From: Pacificispira sp002696645
Lineage (GTDB): Bacteria; Pseudomonadota; Alphaproteobacteria; UBA8366; Aestuariispiraceae
Assembly: GCF_048892425.1 (NCBI RefSeq)
Contig: NZ_JBLZHU010000007.1
Location: 226,172-290,171, forward strand
Reading direction: 5' to 3'
Length of the DNA stretch: 64,000 nt
The notes beneath the pieces were generated by a model that was given only the letters and a program-made list of their open reading frames with translations, was not told where the DNA came from and searched no databases. The position numbers were made by a program, and so were the translations under genes. Positions 59,541-64,000 of this stretch are shown here, piece after piece. Positions within the stretch are counted from its first letter, which is position 1, and every line of letters begins with the position of its first letter.

Positions 59541-59565
59541 GACGCCGCCACGCCAGAAAAGTTCC
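59541..59565 (-). promoter_or_regulatory. Predicted ECF promoter of the sigma gene
   Basis: On the minus strand GGAAC (59561-59565), 16 nt, then CGTC (59541-59544); the start codon is 35 nt further downstream. The layout is identical to that of the divergent promoter at 59589-59613. Confidence 0.6.
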
Positions 59566-59588
59566 CTGAAAAAAGCACACATTTGGAT

Positions 59589-59613
59589 GGAACTATTTCT
59601 CCTCCCGGCTGTC
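59589..59613 (+). promoter_or_regulatory. Predicted ECF promoter of the DUF4168 gene
   Basis: GGAAC at 59589-59593, 16 nt, then TGTC at 59610-59613, with 113 nt to the start codon. Paired back-to-back with the sigma gene's own promoter, pointing to the DUF4168 gene as a target. Confidence 0.6.
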
Positions 59614-59624
59614 GATAGTGTGAC

Positions 59625-59695
59625 GCCCCGCATTGCGGGGTGCCCGCATCACAAGATGCATGACACGCTTACTGGCATCACAAGATGCATGACAC
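59625..59695 (+). repeat. Leader hairpin and two 21-nt direct repeats before the DUF4168 gene
   Basis: CCCCGC-ATT-GCGGGG hairpin at 59626-59640, then GCATCACAAGATGCATGACAC at 59646-59666 and again at 59675-59695 (29-nt period). Each repeat contains the small palindrome GCATC-ACAA-GATGC. They lie in the 5' leader ahead of the ribosome site and could form regulator sites or RNA structure. Confidence 0.6.
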
Positions 59696-59726
59696 ACCTA
59701 ATTGACACTCTCAGGAGGACAGAATC

Positions 59727-60152
59727 TTGACCATCAAGACACAGCTCAAGGCAATCGGATCTAGCGCCATGATCAAAAGCATGATTGTGGTCGGCGCATT
59801 GACCATCGGCGCAGCGACCGGCCCGGCCCTAGCTGACTCCAGCACACCCGCAAGCCAGAAAATCACTCAGGAATTTCAGCTGACTCAGTCAGCTGCTGCC
59901 GACATTAGCGATGCACAACTGCAATCCTTTGCCTCTGCACAAAGCTCAGTGGTCGCCATACAGGAAGAATGGCAAAGCCGGGTCGATAGCGGCGAGGTTG
60001 ACCCCAACGACCCACAAGCGGTCGAAGACATCAGGACCCAGATGGCAATGGCGGTCGAGCAAGCGGGCCTGAGTGTTGAACAATACAATATGATCTTTGA
60101 AACGTTACAGACCGACCCCGAATTGCGGCAGCGCTATCAGGGCATGCAGTAA
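59727..60152 (+). CDS. DUF4168 periplasmic protein
   Basis: 141-residue protein with a Sec signal peptide (SMIVVGALTIGAATGPALA) and a helical DUF4168-like domain: ISDAQLQSFASAQSSVVAIQEEWQ and VEQAGLSVEQYNMIFETLQTDPELRQRYQG. TTG start 59727 is preceded by AGGAGGA. Divergent from the ECF sigma operon and followed by a terminator. Function unknown; members are envelope-stress or biofilm associated in scattered reports. Confidence 0.85.
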   Translation: MTIKTQLKAIGSSAMIKSMIVVGALTIGAATGPALADSSTPASQKITQEFQLTQSAAADISDAQLQSFASAQSSVVAIQEEWQSRVDSGEVDPNDPQAVEDIRTQMAMAVEQAGLSVEQYNMIFETLQTDPELRQRYQGMQ

Positions 60153-60192
60153 ATCTGTTATCTGGCAATAATCCAGTTACCAGAATGAATAT

Positions 60193-60226
60193 AGACACTT
60201 CCGGGTCCACTGGAAGTGTCTTTTCA
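60193..60226 (+). terminator. Rho-independent terminator after DUF4168 gene
   Basis: GACACTTCC/GGAAGTGTC stem (60194-60202 with 60212-60220), loop of 9 nt, then TTTTCATTT. It also sits at the 3' end of the convergent amidase gene. Confidence 0.88.
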
Positions 60227-61624
60227 TTTGGAAACGGCCAATTCCAGTTTCTCATTCGGGGGATTGCGCTGCCACATTTGCAGACCGCGCTCTATTGCCT
60301 CCGCCGCTTCCAGCACCAGCCGGTCGCTGCCGGGCGGGCCCAGGATATGAAGGCCTGTTGGCAATCCATCCTGGGTGAACCCTGCCGGCACAGAGATGCT
60401 GGGCAAATCCAGCGCCGGGCTGATGCAAACGGTATCCCAGTCAAATTCCTTCAGGCCCGGCATATCCGGCGCAAAGGGGGAACCGCTGCTGGTTGACCAA
60501 CAGACCAGATCATAACTGTCGAAGAAATTTGCCATGCGGTGCCAGGCCTTGACCCGCATCATATTGGCGCGCTCAATCTCATACCCTGTCAGACGGCGGG
60601 ACTGGCCCACCAGGTCCAGGATCAGATGCCCCAGTTCCAAACCATGCTCATCCACTGCCCAGCCGGCATATTCCGCCGCGCACAGGGCACGAAAGATGGG
60701 CTGGCTGCGGGCAAGGAAGCGAACGTCTGGCGCGGCGTCGGTTACCCTGGCCCCCGCCCTTGACAATACATCCGCACAGGCGGTCAGGGCGTCCGTCACC
60801 GAGGAATCGATGCGAAACATCGCGCTGTCCACGGAAAAGGAGATCCGTATTCCCGCCAGATTGCCTGTCAGCGGCGCGGCGAATTCCTGTGGTCCGAACG
60901 GGGCGGTAATCGGGCTTCTGACATCACGGCCACACACCACTGACAGGGAAAGACGGATATCATCCACCCGGCGCGCCATAGGCCCCATCACATGCAACCG
61001 GTCGAACGGGGCCACACTGGGAACCTTAGGCACCACCCCAGTGGTCGGGCGATAGCCGACGATATTGCACCAACTGGCGGGGATGCGGGTTGATCCGCCC
61101 AGATCACTGCCATCGGCCAACGCGACCAGATCCAATGCCAGTGCTGCGCCGGACCCGCCGGAACTGGATCCGGCCGTGCGGCTCAGGCAATAGGGATTGC
61201 GCGTGCGCCCCCACAGGGGATTATCCGTATCCTCCCCAAAGGCGAATTCCGGCATGTTTGTTTTGCCCACGACAATGGCACCGGCCGCCTTCATCCGCGC
61301 GATATGCAGGCTGTCTGAATCGGGCCAATTGTTGCGCAAGGCGGGCGCGCCATAGGTGGTGCGAAACCCGACCACATCATAATTATCCTTCACCGCAACC
61401 GGCAGGCCGAATAACGGCCCCATCGCCTGTCCGGCATCGCGCGCCTTATCTGCGACCGCAGCAGCATCTAAAGCCTTGACCAGGTCCAACTGAATGATCG
61501 CATTCACGCGTGAATTATACCGCTCTATCCGATCAGCAAAAGCTTCCATCACCTCAACACAACGCAACCGACCCGTCCGCATTTCAGCCACCAGAACACC
61601 AGCGGATTGCCGTGTAATGTTCAT
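60224..61624 (-). CDS. Amidase (amidase-signature family)
   Basis: 466-residue amidase-signature hydrolase. The Ser-cisSer-Lys triad is present: VAVKDNYD (Lys), GSSSGGSGAALALD (cis-Ser) and ADGSDLGGSTRIPASWCNIVG (nucleophile Ser). Start ATG 61622-61624 (MNITRQSAG); a longer reading to 61768 overlaps the divergent eutB promoter region and has no family match. The physiological amide is unknown; location next to eutBC makes an amide from osmolyte or amino-acid catabolism plausible. Confidence 0.9.
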   Translation of the reverse strand: MNITRQSAGVLVAEMRTGRLRCVEVMEAFADRIERYNSRVNAIIQLDLVKALDAAAVADKARDAGQAMGPLFGLPVAVKDNYDVVGFRTTYGAPALRNNWPDSDSLHIARMKAAGAIVVGKTNMPEFAFGEDTDNPLWGRTRNPYCLSRTAGSSSGGSGAALALDLVALADGSDLGGSTRIPASWCNIVGYRPTTGVVPKVPSVAPFDRLHVMGPMARRVDDIRLSLSVVCGRDVRSPITAPFGPQEFAAPLTGNLAGIRISFSVDSAMFRIDSSVTDALTACADVLSRAGARVTDAAPDVRFLARSQPIFRALCAAEYAGWAVDEHGLELGHLILDLVGQSRRLTGYEIERANMMRVKAWHRMANFFDSYDLVCWSTSSGSPFAPDMPGLKEFDWDTVCISPALDLPSISVPAGFTQDGLPTGLHILGPPGSDRLVLEAAEAIERGLQMWQRNPPNEKLELAVSK

Positions 61625-61761
61625 CGTCAATTGGCCTTTCGGAGAAGAAGCATGGGGGCAGTGATATGAAAACAGGCTTTCCCATACTAGAGCAGGTTCG
61701 TGTTTCGCCGACAATACATCGGTATCTTGTGCTATCGGGTTCAGGCACATACCTTGGCAGG

Positions 61762-62775
61762 ATGACACAGAAACACGTTCCCTTTTCCGCGATTGAGGCG
61801 GCCCGCGATCAAATAGCCCCGCATGTGCTGCGCACCCCCCTGGTGCCAGCCTTTCCGCTGTCCGATGCGTGTGGGGCAGAGGTTCGCCTGAAGCTGGAAA
61901 CCTTACAGGCGACCGGCGCGTTCAAACTGCGCGGTGCGACCAATGCGATTATGACTCTATCGAAGGAAGACCGTGCCAAGGGGGTCGTGACATGCTCCAC
62001 CGGGAATCATGGGCGCGGCGTTGCCTATGCAGCCAATTTGCTGGGCGTGCGCGCGGTGATCTGCATGTCCGAACTGGTGCCCAAAGTGAAGATCGATGGC
62101 ATCAAACGATTCGGGGGCGAGGTCCGCATCTGTGGCAAAAGCCAGGATGAGGCAGAGGTGGAAGCCCTGCGCCTGATGAAAGAGGAAGGCCTGGTCTATC
62201 TGTCCCCCTTTGATCATCCCGATGTCATTGCCGGTCAGGGCACGATTGGGCTTGAATTGATCGAGGATTGGCCGGAACTGGATATGGTCATCGTGCCGCT
62301 ATCCGGGGGCGGCCTGATGGCGGGTATTGCCAAGGCTGTGAAAACCCTGAAGCCCGACACCAGAATTATCGGCGTCACCATGGAACGCGGGCCCGCCATG
62401 TATGACAGCATCCGCGCAGGCCATCCTGTTGAAGTGGTTGAAACGCCGACGCTGGCGGATTCGCTTGGCGGCGGCATTGGCCTGGAGAATGACTATACCT
62501 TCGCCATGTGCCGCGATCTGGTGGATGAGACATTGTTGGTCAGCGAGGCAGAGATTGCAGCAGGCATGCGCGCCCTGTATCGCGATCAACAAATTGTTGC
62601 AGAAGGTGGGGGCAGCGTTGGCGTCGCCGCCCTGCTGGCCGATAAAATACAAGCCAAAGGCAAACGAATTGCCGTTGTGATCAGCGGCAGAAATGTTGAT
62701 ATGGATATCTTCACCCGCATCGCAGGTGGGGAAGATGTTGACCTTGCCACTGTGCAACCCGACGGAGGAGCATAA
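61762..62775 (+). CDS. eutB: EutB-like threonine dehydratase-family enzyme (hydroxyectoine utilisation)
   Basis: 337-residue fold-type II PLP enzyme. The cofactor lysine is in TGAFKLRGATNAI; SGGGLMAGIA and CSTGNHGRGVAYAANLLG bind the phosphate. Paired with an EutC-type cyclodeaminase, it matches the eutBC pair used in 5-hydroxyectoine catabolism rather than the beta-hydroxyaspartate pair bhcB/bhcD. Start ATG 61762 (MTQKHVPFSAI), since the 32 extra residues from 61666 are not family-like and would leave only 41 nt to the divergent amidase gene. Confidence 0.78.
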   Translation: MTQKHVPFSAIEAARDQIAPHVLRTPLVPAFPLSDACGAEVRLKLETLQATGAFKLRGATNAIMTLSKEDRAKGVVTCSTGNHGRGVAYAANLLGVRAVICMSELVPKVKIDGIKRFGGEVRICGKSQDEAEVEALRLMKEEGLVYLSPFDHPDVIAGQGTIGLELIEDWPELDMVIVPLSGGGLMAGIAKAVKTLKPDTRIIGVTMERGPAMYDSIRAGHPVEVVETPTLADSLGGGIGLENDYTFAMCRDLVDETLLVSEAEIAAGMRALYRDQQIVAEGGGSVGVAALLADKIQAKGKRIAVVISGRNVDMDIFTRIAGGEDVDLATVQPDGGA

Positions 62776-62779
62776 CCCA

Positions 62780-63772
62780 ATGCGGGAAATTCTGATCCTG
62801 ACAGAAAACGAGCTGCGCCAGGCGGTATCGCTGGATATGCCCCTGATCGATTTGATCGCAGATGCTTTCAAGAAACTATCGGCGGGCAAAGTCTCCATGC
62901 CGCCCATCCTGCGGATGGATATGGAAGACAAGAATGGCGAAGTGGACGTAAAAACCGCCTATGTCCCCGGTCTGGAAGGATTTGCGATCAAGATCAGCCC
63001 CGGCTTTTTTGACAATCCCAAAATCGGCCTGCCAACCACCAGCGGACTGATGGTTGTCCATGATGCCACGACAGGCCAGGTTCGCGCGGTGCTGTTGGAC
63101 AATGGTTATCTGACTGACATGCGCACCGCAGCGGCAGGCGCGGTCGCCGCCCGCTGTCTGGCCCCGGAAGGGGCGACACGCGCCGGTGTGATCGGCACCG
63201 GCGTTCAGGCCCGGCTGCAAATGCAGGCCCTGGCGATGGTGCGGCCTATTGATACGGTCCATGTCTGGGGGCGCGATGCCGATAAGGCCAAAGCCTGCGC
63301 CCAGGATATTGAACGCCTGACATCGGCCAATGTTACGGTTTCCAGTTCAATCGCCGGTCTGGTGCGGGACTCCGACATCGTGGTCACCACCACCCCCAGC
63401 CGTAAACCCTTGATTGATGCCAGCATGCTGCATCCCGGCCTGCACATCACCGCCATGGGGTCGGATGCGGAACATAAGAACGAACTGGCGCCTGATGTGA
63501 TCGCAGAAGCGGATCTGTTCACCTGTGACCGTCACAGCCAGTCGGCCCGCCTGGGCGAATTGCATCACGCGGTCGGGGCCGGAATCGTGCCAGAAGACAT
63601 GCCCGTTGCAGAGTTGGGCGCTATCCTAAGCACCCCGAAAAAGGGACGCAAATCCGCCAGTGATGTGACTATCTGTGACCTGACCGGCACCGGCGTACAA
63701 GACACCGCCATTGCCATCCATACGCTGAGCGTCGCCGAAGAAAATGGCTTTGGAACTAAAATTTCAAACTGA
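62780..63772 (+). CDS. eutC: EutC-like ornithine cyclodeaminase-family enzyme
   Basis: 330-residue member of the ornithine cyclodeaminase/mu-crystallin family. MPPILRMDMEDKNGEVDVKTAYVPGLEGFAIKISPGFFDN and LLDNGYLTDMRTAAAGAVAA carry the substrate site, and VIGTGVQARLQ is the NAD-binding turn; GSDAEHKNELAP and CDLTGTGVQDTAI follow. In hydroxyectoine utilisation EutC acts with EutB. Start ATG 62780 has GGAGG upstream, only 4 nt after eutB, so the genes are one operon. The rest of any ectoine cluster would lie to the right of the window. Confidence 0.8.
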   Translation: MREILILTENELRQAVSLDMPLIDLIADAFKKLSAGKVSMPPILRMDMEDKNGEVDVKTAYVPGLEGFAIKISPGFFDNPKIGLPTTSGLMVVHDATTGQVRAVLLDNGYLTDMRTAAAGAVAARCLAPEGATRAGVIGTGVQARLQMQALAMVRPIDTVHVWGRDADKAKACAQDIERLTSANVTVSSSIAGLVRDSDIVVTTTPSRKPLIDASMLHPGLHITAMGSDAEHKNELAPDVIAEADLFTCDRHSQSARLGELHHAVGAGIVPEDMPVAELGAILSTPKKGRKSASDVTICDLTGTGVQDTAIAIHTLSVAEENGFGTKISN

Positions 63773-63822
63773 ATTCTAAGGACGGATAGCTGGTCCCGCC
63801 CATCGCATGAGAACTTTCTATT

Positions 63823-63881
63823 GCCCTCCCCCCTTGAGGAGGGGAGCCCCATATTTTACCCCCCCCCTCAAGGGGCAGGGC
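63823..63881. repeat. Imperfect inverted repeat next to the transposase fragment
   Basis: GCCCTCCCCCCTTGAGG (63823-63839) faces CCTCAAGGGGCAGGGC (63866-63881) with near-perfect pairing. One arm ends exactly at the transposase stop, so it may include the IS terminal repeat or a terminator-like 3' end; dispersed intergenic repeats of this sort are also common. Confidence 0.5.
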
Positions 63882-64000
63882 TATCGCATATGAGCGAAGA
63901 GCTTTGTGAGGAAGGCATCATCCCATCCGGCGCGTTTGATTTTGCCCTTGATGGAGCCTTTGTCGTCATTGGCTTTGATGATGTTGAGGGCGAGCTTGCG
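63881..64000 (-). CDS. ISAs1-like transposase, C-terminal part (cut by window edge)
   Basis: The last 39 codons of a transposase, reading RKLALNIIKANDDKGSIKGK then IKRAGWDDAFLTKLFAHMR and stop. The LALNIIK...KRKRAGWDD pattern is typical of ISAs1-family ends. The rest lies outside the window, so completeness is unknown. Confidence 0.75.
   Translation of the reverse strand, partial: RKLALNIIKANDDKGSIKGKIKRAGWDDAFLTKLFAHMR

Noticed and set aside
61762..63772. bhcB-bhcD (beta-hydroxyaspartate cycle) pair
   Set aside because: The second gene has the EutC-type stretches MPPILRMDM, TAYVPGLEGF and ISPGFFDN rather than BhcD-like sequence, and no bhcA or bhcC is adjacent.

Overview
The window looks like a chromosomal stretch of a marine, heterotrophic alphaproteobacterium with mid-50s G+C. 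The evidence is an ScfR-type XRE regulator, a DMSP demethylase/acrylyl-CoA reductase pair (dmdA-acuI), a DmdC-like acyl-CoA dehydrogenase, hydroxyectoine-type eutB-eutC genes, methylmalonyl-CoA mutase, a protocatechuate (pca) branch and several FAD/CoA catabolic genes. Genus cannot be settled from the sequence; a Rhodospirillales/Sneathiellales-like or roseobacter-like organism would fit. One assembly gap (Ns at 15610-15705) lies inside a tandem repeat. No rRNA, tRNA or CRISPR array was recognised.

Layout. 1-1382: end of a pca operon (pcaC-pcaH-pcaG, minus). 1678-2287: AT-rich orphan toxin-like ORF and a small Cys-rich ORF. 2310-7499: five-gene branched-chain-type ABC uptake operon (minus). 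7818-12911: XRE/ScfR regulator, lone receiver, small membrane protein and a transporter-domain histidine kinase, all on plus, probably one signalling circuit. 13051-15180: dmdA-acuI. 15189-15970: dispersed palindromes and a 220-bp tandem repeat. 15995-24076: catabolic island with flavodoxin, VanB-type reductase, LysR, Rieske oxygenase, SHMT-like enzyme and LysR, interrupted by a higBA toxin-antitoxin operon carrying a pentapeptide-repeat membrane protein. 24418-26405: an RsmI methyltransferase fused to a DUF371 domain, preceded by a KamB/NpmA-like 16S rRNA methyltransferase. 26518-34506: an 8-kb gene for a FecR/RTX repeat protein. 34928-39907: redox and envelope genes (msrP, algH/yqgE, dsbD-like, peroxiredoxin). 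40021-45674: LacI-controlled ABC importer with a phosphodiesterase. 45871-49142: FAD-linked dehydrogenase and DmdC-like dehydrogenase. 49162-52453: cofactor/accessory cluster (HTH plus periplasmic-binding-like regulator, DUF4444 ligase, DUF6352, DUF6494). 52565-58227: CPA1 antiporter, orphan toxin-like ORF, methylmalonyl-CoA mutase, prephenate dehydrogenase. 58224-60152: ECF sigma/anti-sigma pair divergent from a DUF4168 periplasmic protein. 60224-63772: amidase and eutBC. 63881-64000: tail of an ISAs1-like transposase.

How genes work together. Several routes feed central carbon metabolism from marine osmolytes and aromatics: DMSP (DmdA, DmdC-like, AcuI), hydroxyectoine (EutBC), protocatechuate (Pca), propionyl/methylmalonyl-CoA (ScpA) and an unidentified methylated or aromatic substrate (Rieske system).

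Most interesting candidates: (1) a possible phosphorelay in which a transporter-type kinase, a stand-alone receiver and a DNA-binding regulator with an embedded histidine-kinase H-box-like helix pair (His141) are encoded side by side; (2) two adjacent predicted 16S rRNA methyltransferases aimed at the decoding site (C1402 and A1408), one fused to the otherwise mainly archaeal DUF371 domain; (3) a higBA operon extended by a membrane pentapeptide protein; (4) a divergent ECF promoter pair with identical GGAAC-N16-NGTC architecture.
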